Source: Linnemannia schmuckeri
Lineage: Eukaryota > Mortierellomycota > Mortierellomycetes > Mortierellales > Mortierellaceae
Assembly (NCBI GenBank): GCA_029449235.1
Contig: JANATG010000005.1
Span: forward strand, 2,830,243-2,894,242
Direction of reading: 5' to 3'
DNA: 64,000 nt
In this document: positions 21,801 through 33,600 of the stretch, one piece after another
How the letters are laid out: the number at the start of each line of letters is the position of its first letter
Position numbering within the stretch: the first letter of the stretch is position 1
Position numbers and translations under genes: made by a program
The notes under the pieces: generated by a model
The model's input: only the letters and a program-made list of their open reading frames with translations
What the model was told of the DNA's origin: nothing
The model's database searches: none

Positions 21801-24800
21801 TCTCCAAATGCTGGTCATGGCCTCGTTAACTTTGGGGTTAGGGTCATACTGATAGCGGTAGAGCTTGGGAATAAGCGTTGCTAGATGAGGCTTAAGTTCC
21901 GCCTCTGCCTGTGAGACAATCGACGAGAATCCGAATGCAGCTCCCTTTCTTGACTGCCACATCGAATTATGACTAGCAAGGTGCATGAACTTGTAGACGA
22001 GCTCGGGTTGGTTCATGTCACTGGCCAAGGAAAGAATCGACTGATAGGTTGAGAGCGACGAGCCGTCCGGTGCCTGTCCAAGAGCATTGCCGTCAAAGAG
22101 CTCGGTCTCGCCAGTCACCTTGGGCGCCGCCTTCTTGCCCTCGCCAAACATTCCAACAAGCGAGCCGACAAGTTGGCTGCGGATTGACTGGTCACCCAGC
22201 TCGTACACCAGACCGATACCCTTGGAGGCAACCTCTTGCGTCAATTCTATATGACAACAGCAAGATGATAAATGTTGACGCCCAGCATTTTGAATACTCT
22301 GAATGACCATTTTAAAAGAATTTTGTGCTTACCATCACGATCCGAGAGAAGGCTGGAGAAGACCGAGTGTAGTTTTGGAAGTTGGAGCTAATATCGTGGC
22401 AAAGTGCGTACGACATCCAAAGGTTAGCTAAAACGTAGTGCGCTATTGCCCCGATTCTAAATGCACGAGCTATAAGCATATTTACCTTGACGCTTGGATG
22501 GTTGGAGCAAAACTTGACAAGTGATAGCAGCCAGATACAAGCAGCCTTCTTTGTTGCAGCCTTGGGTGAAGTTGCCATTTCATCCAAGATGGTCTTCAAG
22601 ATACCATCCATGACGGCAACATCAACACCCGACTTGGAGGGTTCCTGGTCCGCGACATCGGCAAAGACATCCATGGCAGTGCACTGCCATCCAGCACCAA
22701 TGCAGGCAATGGCTTCTCCGATCGTAAAGTTAACCTCTGTCTGCTTTGTCTGCTTGGGTCCAAAGTCGTACAAGAAAGTCAAAATCTCTTGCGCGTGTGC
22801 CATGTTACCCACACCGATGTGACCAAGCGATGCAACGACACACTCCTGCGTCTTGACATCCTTGGTGGTCTTGGTGGTCTCGATGAGTCTTTGGATGTCC
22901 TTGGAGACGTCTTTAGAAGGAATTACACCGTATCTTCCGATTTCTCCCAGACAGATCGCCCCAGCCGACACAAACATGTTCTGCTTCGAGTCCAGCTCTT
23001 CTACAATCTCTCCAACTAACTCCTGGAACTCTTCCTCTGGCAAAATATCGAACGCGACCGACGGGTATCTGTACAACAGTCGTCCTAGAATGAAACCTGC
23101 AGCCAAGATGCTTCCATGACGCTGCTCCACCGTCACCTATGAGATGGGTAATGAGAAGACAAAGGATATATGTCAGTTCACACTCAGATCAACTTGAGTA
23201 CTGCCACTAAAAGATCTTGAGAACTCATGGTGTATATACCTGCTTGGTTTTATCTTTGATCACAGTGTGCAGATCACGCAAGAATTGCAGGAAGACCTCG
23301 CGCTGAGGATTGGCGTCACCCAAGTTATCAGTTCCGACAATTCCAATGATGTGCGCAACGGCGTGACGTGACTCAATCTTGGGGGACCCGATATATGGCT
23401 ATCACGAACAACAAGAAGCAGCATTGGTCAGAACAAAAGATCTCTGTCGAATAAAATATATCACACAATGACAAGCCAAATATTATACCTTGAACCAGCC
23501 GAGTCGGTGTGAGTACTGTTCTGACAGGCTACTAGGAGCAAGCGAGAAGAGTTCCAACAGACAGGTCAAAGCTGTCGAATGAAGACTCTTGTCTACCAGT
23601 CAAACAAATAAATAAGAACATATTTGTCATTATCGAGACATTTCGACACATATATAATATATAGACAACAAAAGATACTTACCATCGGGTCCTTGGTGGT
23701 TCATGGCAATCTCAAGAAAGGAGATGTAGCTCGCGAGAGTCTCCTGCTCGTTGTCAATCCGGCTCTCATCCTCCCACATGTCCTTCAACCAAGCTTTGAC
23801 CTTTCTTCGCGTCTCAGGCGTAAAGACAAATTGCTGGATCTCGTAATCGTTCGACGATTCCTCAATAATCACATCCGGATCAGCACTGGTGATCAAAAGC
23901 CGACGAAAGAACTGCAAAATATGAATGAAGACCTCCGAAGGAAAACCCATGATAAATGACTTTCCATACGTAGGCCTCGAATGAACGTCGTCCTTGCGGT
24001 TCTGAGTAGCCCTTGATTTGAGTTTGATAAGATCCACCAACTTGATGAAATCGGGGAGAATCGACTCCTGTGAAGTCGCAGCATTCTCTTCGAGTGCTCG
24101 AGCAGTCGGGAAGGTGAGACCGCGCTTGGCCTCCTCCTTAATTTCAAGCTTGGAATCTGCAACGGTCATCAAACAAACGTACTTGGAGGCAACATTTGAA
24201 AAGGGGAACAGACCTGTCGCGTATCTGATGGCACAATAGCGCGCTTGGTGCTCCTCCTAATAAAAGGTCAGAAAATAAATGACAGACATTAGTGGCCTTG
24301 ATGCTGACTTAATGGATCTTCGTACCAGTCTTGAAATGATAAGAGAAAAATTCTCACCTTGCTCATGTTGTCCTCGATGATCGTCAGTATGCGCTTCACT
24401 TCAGCCTCACTTGCCCACTCCTTCAGGGGCTGGAAAGCGTCTAAAAGTGTGCAGAGTGCTTCCTGGATATACGTCTTTACATTAGGGGGTTGAGATGAGA
24501 GCTGGTCGAAGAATCCTTCTGTAATCGACAAGTCCTTCCTAAAGATCTCAGGAACTAATAAACGTGGACGATAACCTTGTTAGCTTCATGTAGATGCATT
24601 CCATACAAAGGACTACTAATTCAGATTGTCTAAAAATTTACCTCTCTTTGAGATCAAACTGACGGCCACATAGGCAAACCCTTTTGCAGCTTCGCTCTCT
24701 ATTTGAGTCAAAGTAGATAGTTTATGTTAGGCCGTATACCTTTTCTAAATAGCAACAGTTACCGTAACGGCTTTTGGCATACCCATCCCGATAGTATCGG

Positions 24801-26978
24801 CGTTCTCCCGGGTGTACTTCAGCAATCCCGAAACGAGGACGGGGGCAATGGGCGCCAACGCAGCTTGAGAGCTCTATGAGCAGAGGAAAGTAACAGCCAA
24901 AAAAATCTTGTAAAATCATTCATAATCTCGCACTTGAAATGTCATTCTCAAAAAACAGTAGGGATAGCGAGAATTACCATCCTGGCGATCCACTGGACAA
25001 AGGCCATGCCGGCCATGACCAATTTGGTGTTGGTTTTGGGACCTACGTTACAAAACAGAAGAAGAAATGAAGGATAGTATTTAGCTTGCCTGCATACCGC
25101 GTCACTCCCTCATGAATTCTTGTCCTCTCATCTTTACAGACTCTGCCAACCTACCATATAAACAGTCGAATGACACCTGAAGAGCAGAAGGGAAGGACTC
25201 CGTGGCCACTTTTGACTTTGAAAGGTAGCTCATAATCTTCAGCTTCACCACATTCGAACTTGGCTGTTTGAAAACGTCCTCCTGGCCTATTTCATACCGT
25301 TGCAACAATAAGAGGTAATACTGTCCAGTTAGCGAAACTGAGCACTGCAGATGAAACAAGGATCGATGCTTTGGCAAATGTTATTGTTCTTACCAGGAAT
25401 CGGTTTACCCCTGTTTGAACCCTGGTACATCTGATACAGCCTATCGACAACAGTTTTGTCCTCCAGATCCGGTAATTTGATCCGCTTAAGTCCATCCTCT
25501 CCCATGCTGACAGCCTCATTGTAGGCGTCCCCTGTAGCCGCAATTAAAGCAATGAATCTCTCCAAGTGAACCTGAGTCGACAAAGCGTCAGGGAAGGACG
25601 TTGTCGAGCAAACAAATCTCAATGCGCCAGTCTGTCGAGTATATGGAAAGAAAATAGAGGTCTAATAAATAACGTAGTTGCCAATACACGCACAACTTTA
25701 GAAGTAGTTTTTGAATAAAGGCCGCTGCTGTACCTTGATGTTCTTGAGGTCACTTGAGGTTGCCCAAGGCGCCTTGCGGTTATTTGTAGCGTAAAGAAGA
25801 GACTGAGGACTCATACCATCAGGGATGGCTGGCGCTGTTGCTCCAGGGAGTGAACTATACAAGAGCATTGACGCAATAGGTGACAGGCCGGATCAGCTTC
25901 TGGTGTGTGGCCGTGACAAAGTTTCCTGCTTTCAGATGGTCCTGCTACTTTTTACCAGATCTTACCTGGATGGCGACTGAGCTTCGTTGGTTGGATGAAG
26001 CGTTGGTTGTGCAATAATGGGCTGGCGGTAGAGAAGGACGTCCTGGAATCGAGAAAGCAGCACGATCGCGTCCAATGGGTTGGCGATAAAGTCGTATGGA
26101 TCCGATGTTGTGTTGTCTTCGTTCAGCTGCTTCACTTCTGCCAGGAACTGTATGATACGAGGCATAACAAACCGGCACGAAGTTAGTAAGTTCTCGGTGG
26201 AGAGGACCTAAAAGTCAATTGAGAGGAATCTACTGTTCCCAAAACACAACGTCGACCTACAGGAAGAATCATATGAACTAGAGTGGTTTGCTGAGCGACG
26301 GGTCTACGAGAGATTCCTTTAATCAATTGCGGCAGTCCGTCCAGTTTGTCCTAAAAAGAGACAAGAGCGACAGCAATAAGTGTCCAACCGTTACACGAGA
26401 GTGGAAGAGAAGGGTGAATCGTTGCGAGAATTAATTTGGTATATACCTCAAGACTGAGTCGCTCATATCCCATTTCAATGTAAATGAGAGTAAAGTTTTT
26501 GACAAGAACCGAGCCGTTTGTCGAGAACTGTTGGAGTAGGGACGTCACAGGCAGCTTGATGGCTGGTTTTGGTCGAACGCGCTTGTTAATGTGTGTTAGG
26601 ATGCTGACCACCTACACACGAAAAACCGCAACAGTAGAAAGGTTAGAAAGAACGAACACGAAGACACTTCTTTTTATTGTCGCTTGTGCATAAGATGCTA
26701 CTCTGCAGAGCGAACTCAATCAATTACCTTTGCTCTGACGTTCTCTGCCGGACTAGCCAGCTTCAAGAGGACAGGGCAGAGGAAAGTGTTGAGCGTTTTT
26801 TCCAATTGAGTGTCGCTTTCTGCCAAGGCAAAGCGCAACTCGACATTGTCCAATAGCTCTAAAATGGTAAATGGAACATGCATTGTGCTATGAGTGAGTA
26901 TTCAGGCGTACACTTGATACATTTCTGGGGCGACTTGCATTCGACAGGCGTGAACCTACCCAGATCCTTGTCGGCCAT
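18855..26978 (-). CDS. ECM29: Proteasome adaptor/scaffold protein Ecm29 (HEAT-repeat)
   Basis: Twenty-seven coding exons (high to low): 26960-26978, 26728-26858, 26447-26611, 26261-26350, 25966-26207, 25734-25854, 25394-25631, 25155-25286, 24978-25042, 24763-24873, 24642-24696, 24358-24554, 23683-24256, 23489-23592, 23240-23398, 22486-23136, 22333-22387, 21694-22246, 21199-21596, 21012-21100, 20802-20909, 20470-20695, 20060-20362, 19797-19960, 19432-19684, 19081-19341, 18855-18976. They join in frame to 1,861 residues, matching yeast Ecm29 (1,868). Family landmarks include LPVTSLLQQF with NFTLIYIEMGY near the N-terminus, LTQEVASKGIGLVYELGDQS, RESSLAMADLLQGR, and NYLSFHTEKYQVSQEQLESS. The protein is a stack of HEAT helices. 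Ecm29 clamps the 26S proteasome, responds to faulty assembly or oxidative stress and links proteasomes to endosomes and motors. The start exon codes only six residues plus one base (MADKDL). Confidence 0.95.
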
Positions 26979-27722
26979 GATGGAAGAAAGCGAGAGAGAT
27001 GGGGGTGGTGGTTGTGGTGTTGTACTGTGAAAAGAGAGATGCAGAAAGAGTGAGATGTGTATGGTGTAGTGTCGCGGTGGCTGTTCGATGAGAAAGTAAG
27101 GAAGCGATGCTGCGTGTGAATGAAAGTGAGAGTGAAAAGAGTGAGTAAGAGTAAGAGTGAGAAGAGTGAGAAGAAGGGAGGGCTCTCAGAGCCAGACACA
27201 GGTACAAAGGCTATAGCCATACGCGTTCCCTTCTTGCGTGTCCCCACTATGCAGTGACGGTGACTGTTAATGTGCAAGTTGGTGAAATTCCTCTGTCATT
27301 AGTGATGATGCAGGAAAGAAAAAAGAGAAAAAAGGGGCCAAGAATGGCCTAGGTTTGAGACAACTGGCCAACTGGCAGGTGGCCAACAAGGAACGCTATG
27401 CCCCCCATCAGCATGACCCGCTCGAAATAGAGTGTCCATTTTTATGTCTCTGTCAAAGACAACTTGGACAAAACCCCTCTTTCCTTCCCTTTTTTCTCTT
27501 ACCTTCTTCACACTATCACATCATTTTCATCCACTGCCTCCAACGTACTTTTTAGAAAAAGTCCGGCGAACGAGGCTTTTAGTGCACACAACCAATAGAC
27601 AACTAGTTTGAATACAAAAACAACTTCTCTCTCATCTACTCGACGCAACAGTACCAACAGCAACAACAATACACCAACAACAGCCTCAACAACAACAGTA
27701 GCAACACCTTCGAACCAAAACG
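26979..27722. promoter_or_regulatory. Divergent promoter region between ECM29 and the F-BAR gene
   Basis: 744 bp between opposing start codons. It contains a purine-rich GAGTGA-type stretch at ~27120-27180 and a CAA-rich leader at ~27650-27715 before the F-BAR ATG. No other gene recognised. Confidence 0.5.
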
Positions 27723-30599
27723 ATGAATACTGAACGGCAGCCGCCAAGCAACAACGACGCCCCAACACCCAGGTTCTCTCAGAACTTTTGGGTAAGCCAG
27801 TTTGTACACACACACACACATAAACACACGCAAAGTGGAAAGCATCGACCTTGGAGGATCAGGCATCCACTAACTTCACAATGACACTCTTTTCATCACT
27901 CATTCAGGGCAAGGACGATGCAGGTTACTCTGCGCTGACAACTCGCATGCGCCATGCCAAGGTGACTTGCCAGGAGATCTTGAGCATGTTTCAAGCAAGG
28001 TAGACAGGCTACGTGATTGTTTACCCTCTTTGTCATTGAAAGGACTGCCTACGGCTATTACTATGCGACTGACAACTACAATACCTTTGCAACTGGATCC
28101 AAATAGGGCAGCACTGGAGGAGGAGTATGGCAAGAAGCTGGTGAAGCTGTCCAAGTCGCCTCTGGGCAAGGACGAGGTCGGGTAAGCAACAATACATTTG
28201 ATGGCGTCCCGATTGATCGGAGACAGAGCGACTGCAGTCCAAGGCCGATCTCCTGGTTGGCTGACGATTTTAATGGTCTCACTCTCAGGCCTGGGGACCG
28301 TATACCTTTTTCACAAACTCCTTCTCTCTTCCTCTTTTTAACTACCAAACATAGTTCACTTCGGGACTCGCTGGACGTCGTCAGGTTCGAAATAGAGGCG
28401 ACCGGGAAATCACACATCGAACTCGCCAGTAAAATGAGAGACCAACTTGAATCGGCCTTGGAGGAATTCAACAACAGCCAAAAGGACAAACGGAAGCTCG
28501 TACGTGTTCCTCTTTTATGATACTCAGGACCGATTATTGTCATGCGTTGTCCGCTTACAACTAAGGCCTACTGCTAATGCTGATAAAGCATCCTCCTTGC
28601 CCTCGTTAGCATCAAGCGTCAATTGATCGAACCTTTCGCAACAAGCAATTGTATCTGCAGCAACTCGTCAAGGTATAGCACCTTAAATACACCCAAGTAG
28701 TGGCTGTCTTCTTTATATTGTGGCGCGTCCATCTCATATCTACTTTGTTTCTCGTACGACCGTAGGCAAAGGAAAAGTACGACGCGGAATGTGTTCGGAC
28801 CAAAGGTCTCTCAGCTGCGAAGATGAATCTTGTTGGAAAAGAGCTTGACAAGGTCTCAGTCAAGATGGAGAAAACTGAGCTCGCCTCAAGAGCAGCAGGT
28901 ATGGCTCGTCCACTCACCCTTACCTTACTTCTCATAACAAGAATCAAAAAACAGATCCCCAAACGAATGCTGATGTGCTTTATTTCATGTGAATCAGACG
29001 TGGAGTATCAAGCGAGCATTAGGCAGTTGACGGAAATCAACGACAAGTGGATCATTGAATGGCGCGCAGCCTGCGATGTAAGTGAGGCCAACTATCGAAC
29101 ACTTACAGCCTTTGTTATTACAACTTGAGTTTGTATTGACAGGACAGCGTTCATTTTCCAGAAATTCCAACTACTAGAGGAACAACGGATCGACTATGTG
29201 GGGACAACGCTCTGGAACTACGCCAACATTATCTCCAGTACCTGTGTGGCCGACGACGAAGTAATGCACAAAGTGTCTGTGTCCGAACATACTGTCATTA
29301 CACTGACTCTTCGATTTCCTACCAACAATCTAATACCCATTTTTTTCTACTTCTCATGCCCTTAAACCTTAGTCGTGTGAGCGTATTCGGGCGTCACTGG
29401 AACTTTGCGATGTCAACCAGAACCTCCAAAGCTTCATAGATGCATGCGCCACAGGCGACGATGTTCCAGACACTTCCACTTATCTCAACCCCAAAAACAA
29501 CGACGGAGGTCCTGACGCTGCTGTCGACAGTCCTACAACCGCGCGCGTTCAAACACAGGAAACGAAACCTCGCACAGTTTCAGGACCTCATCAGCCCATC
29601 CCTGGTGCTGACTCGTCAAACCCAACGTCTCGGCAACAATCGCACTATTCCACAGAAGAAAGATCTGACCCTGGCGGGATTGCGGCTGCCCAGGTCGACA
29701 TGGCTCTCACCATTGGCGGCAATGTCTTCAAACTCGACCCGCAGACGACCGCATTGTTGAACCAGGTCGATGACCCTGTCGCCCCCAATACAGCAGGGCT
29801 CCCCGCGCCTCGGGCTAACGGAGAGAGATCGCCGGTCACGACGCCTGTCATCGATCACCGACAGCCAGCCTTGGATAACAGTCTCGGGATCTCGCTCGAT
29901 GTCAGCGGAACCGTCAAGGAGAATCGATTCCCTCACTGGCAACCACAGGCACCCTTACAACAGCAGCAGCAACAGCAACCCGGGTACCCTTTGGCAGGTC
30001 CTGGACCCAACAATCCTTATCAACAACAGCGTGGTACACCTGGTATGGCACACTTACCCAGCAATGTCGCGCCAGCAGTTGCAGCGCAACATACAAGAAG
30101 CCAGACCATGCCGCTCCAAAACGACCCCAACCGAGTCCCCCACCACGACGTGGAACCAAATCAACATCGCCGAAGTATGACAGGTGCAAATATTGACCCA
30201 ACACTCCCTCAACACAGCCAGCGACAGCATCAAGGGCAGGCAAGTTCATCTGGAGGCACCCAATTCGCTCCAGCCATGACACAAGCATCATATGATGGGC
30301 GGCCGGTTCTCTTCTATGGTAACTTCAAGGGGGCAAAGACCATGATGGGCAACCCACGCATTACTATCTGACTACAAATACTCACAAGGGGTTGTAATAT
30401 TGGCTTGCTTTCATAACTAGTGCGTGTACTCTACGACTACGACGCTACTATACCTGAAGAGCTGAGTCTCAGGGCAGGCGACATTTTGGCTGTCCTGCAC
30501 ACTCGGGATGATGGCTGGTGGGAAGGCAACCTATTGGACGACTACCGTGGGCCTATGCGGGGCCTGTTTCCTAGCAATTTTACCGAGCCTACAGCATAA
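27723..30599 (+). CDS. F-BAR and SH3 domain protein (Cdc15/Imp2/Hof1/PSTPIP family)
   Basis: Exons 27723-27791, 27908-27999, 28107-28181, 28355-28499, 28610-28672, 28766-28898, 28998-29077, 29162-29260, 29373-30318 and 30421-30599 give 626 residues. Residues ~20-280 are an F-BAR coiled-coil domain: NFWGKDDAGYSAL opens it, RAALEEEYGKKLVKLSK is the conserved FCH core, and long amphipathic helices follow. A Pro/Gln/Asn-rich linker (~285-560) leads to a C-terminal SH3 domain (~568-626) with VLYDYDA, a GWWEGNL Trp pair and GLFPSNF. Such proteins bind and bend phosphoinositide membranes as dimers and recruit formin, WASP or septum-building partners through SH3; in fungi they organise the cytokinetic ring or endocytic patches. 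Family-level identity is sure; the orthologue among Cdc15, Imp2 and Hof1 is not. It is convergent with the WDR7 gene, only 78 bp apart. Confidence 0.92.
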
Positions 30600-30677
30600 C
30601 CTTATCCAGCGTGCTGCCCACAAGAGCAACAGACACCTCTTTATTTCTTATTTTCTGATGCTCAGCTATGTAAAGGT

Positions 30678-33600
30678 TCAAACATTGAACGACATGATGT
30701 GGTCATAGATAGACAGCTTAGCAACGCGGTCGCCTGTCCATTCCAGCCGAATGTGATTGAGAAGTTGCTCCTCAGATCCTAGAAAGCAAAAGGGAAAACA
30801 AATTAAAGGTGAATGAGTGATACATTCGCGTTCGCATTCGCAGACAGTAGCAAAGGCATTGACGGTCAACCGCGCTGTTACCTGTAACGATGGAGTCCTG
30901 CAGTGCAAAATCAAACGACCTGCTCGATTGTTGAGACGATAGCGATGGAATACTTCCTGGATGACCAGCTCCTCCTCCGCCACCTCCGGACGAACTAGAT
31001 TTTGGACCCCAAAGACTGCTCCCACCCATAAGCATCCCAAAGAAGCCAGGGTTAGGCTGCCAGAACCGAACGCTGCCTTCCTTGACTGAACAAGAGACAA
31101 TTGTCTTTCCGTCCCGAGAAAATGCTACTGCGGATGCAGTTTTGGTATGGCCCTCCAAGATTTGCCACCGGGTCGCAGTCTGAAGGTCGTAGACAACAAT
31201 TGCGCCCTCCGCAGTTCCGACTGCCAGCTTTTGAGAACCAACGTGGACATCTAGTTGCGGGTACGATTGGACAAGATCCAACAAGACCGATGTACCAACG
31301 GAGAGCAAGCTCTCTCGCATATTGGGGACAGTTGGGTCCAGTGATTTCACAATGGCTTCGGCGAGTCGTGGAATACCATTGTATAGAACCGCGGGATTCT
31401 ATTGTTAACACATAAGCAATACAGCAGGTTAATGCCACTGCCAAAGATACTATTTAAAACAAACGTAAATAGAAAACGCGGTGTTAAGATGGTATCTTGC
31501 CTTGCGAGAAAAGACTGAGATGAGCTTCAGCAGCCCTGTTCGGTCGCTTAGTCGCTTAGAATCGAGAATATCTTGGGTTAGAGTCGTGACAAAGAGAGCT
31601 GGGTTGACAAGTGCAATTTGGGCAATAGCACGCCGGGCTCGGCGAGACACTAAGCTGTTGGTGGCCTGTGTTTCCATGGCCATAAGAAAGAGTGTCTTAA
31701 GCACGGCGTCGGCACGGATGAACGGCTGCCAGGAAGCAAACCCTTGAGATAGCAAGTCTATGGACGCCACCTTGTAAGACACACGAGAATCATCATTGAG
31801 AAGGATCGTCAAAGATAATGCTGCTAATTTCCGCACTCTAAATGTAATCATGTGGCGAATGAAGTTAAGTGAGTGGGACGGATAGATGATGGGTCTCTCG
31901 GCAATGACTTGACGGTAAGTTTTGATAGATACTTACTTCTCGGGCAGTGCCTCTGCGTTTTCCGCCCCGATTATGCCAAGAATAATTGCTGATCGTGCCA
32001 TGTATTGGCTCGAGCAGCTGTCAGGTACCGCTGCGGCAGGCACTAACAAATATTTGACACGCTCTGATTTAGAAACTGAACTATGTGTCCATGCAGTTCA
32101 AGCTCACAAGCTGAGTGTAAAACTTACAGAATGCCGACCAGTATTTAACCAAAGATGTAATGTCAGTCTTTGACATCCGCCCGATAGTTGATAGTAGAAT
32201 GATCTTAGTGACCTCTTGGATCTCCACTATCAGGTAAGGGTTATCGAACAGTATCAGTAAAGCATGCAGTACACCAAGCGCACAATGTCACAGTAGCCAT
32301 GTACACTTACTCACCTTGAGGGTCTTGCCAGTACTTTGCCAGAAACGATAATGAAGGTGGACAAAACTTTTGTCCAACAGAATCTTGAGTAGCATTACAG
32401 TATCCTCTCGACCAAGTGTCCATGTCTACATCCAGATTCTGAGCTGTGGCGATCATCTTGCTGAGTGAAAGAATACCGATGAGCTTTGAAGCTGTCATTG
32501 TGGGAGACACGCACCAAGAATCGCTCCCCCCGCTCTCGGACGCTGGCGCTCGGATCGAGATATTTCCATATGCTCTATAATAGAAGTGTTTTTTTCAGAG
32601 CATAAAAATATTAGCGCTCATTTTTCACTGCACAGGGTCCACTTGCGCGTGTTGCTTAGCTAGTTGTTAATTATGAACTTACCCTCGTAATCCTAAAGCG
32701 ATGGTTTTTGTTGGAGGAGGAATGTTGAGTAGGTTTCTGATGGAAACCGCATAGGCGTCATCTTCGGTAACCAAGAGACCCAGGACGACCTTGGCGGCCC
32801 TCAAGCACTTCTGAGCTGTCTCTGATAATGCGGCCGGTTCTTCCACTGCTCCTGGCTTCGCTTTCGCCGATGCTCTTGACTGTCCACTAAAAATGCGGCG
32901 ATGACGCGCTGAGACCTGAGGTTCTGGGGAACTAACTTCTGATGATTTGGAACCTGACTGGTCTGAATGTTGATCCGAGTTGCGAGTCGATGAAAGTATC
33001 GTCAGGACATACTTGAGGTTCATCACCATAACTGGCACGTTTGCTTTCGAGCCTAACAGTCGTGTAAAATGGGTTAGGGACTAGAATTTGTAACATGTTC
33101 AAGTCTAGAAAGTGGACATGGCCATCGATTTCTTTGTCTTACCAGGCACTCCTAGAGGCACCGTCATACAATCGAACGCCCTCTTGGAAGACGTTGGTCG
33201 GCGAGGCGATATTTCACTAATGAGTCATAGTAATGTATTCGGGTTTTGGGAGTAATGTATTCGAGTTGTGTGAGCAATGTATTCCAGCTGTGTGAACAAT
33301 GACACACTTCTGGACGATAGCCTCCAATACGAAGCAGATATTATGCTTACCAGACTTTCCATCTCGAATCCGCCATGATCGCCCGCGCCGTCTCTCCTTT
33401 TACAATGCGGTCCAAATGCCCCGTTTGCATCTAGTGACGATAAGGCATGTTTGTTAGCAACGATTTGTATCGAAGTCAAGCTGGCATGCTCATCTACAGC
33501 CGGCTCTGAAGACTTGCCTGCCAGACAAATGCCGTCTCGTCGGCGTGCCACAGAACGATGTAATCCTCTGGTGGCCTCCACTGAATCGACACAAGGGCAT

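Noticed and set aside
32307..32510. Minus-strand frame treated at first as a WDR7 exon
   Set aside because: Its protein does not continue the family pattern; removing an intron at 32426-32514 and using the GTAAGTG donor at 32310 gives a coherent helical sequence and closes the frame.
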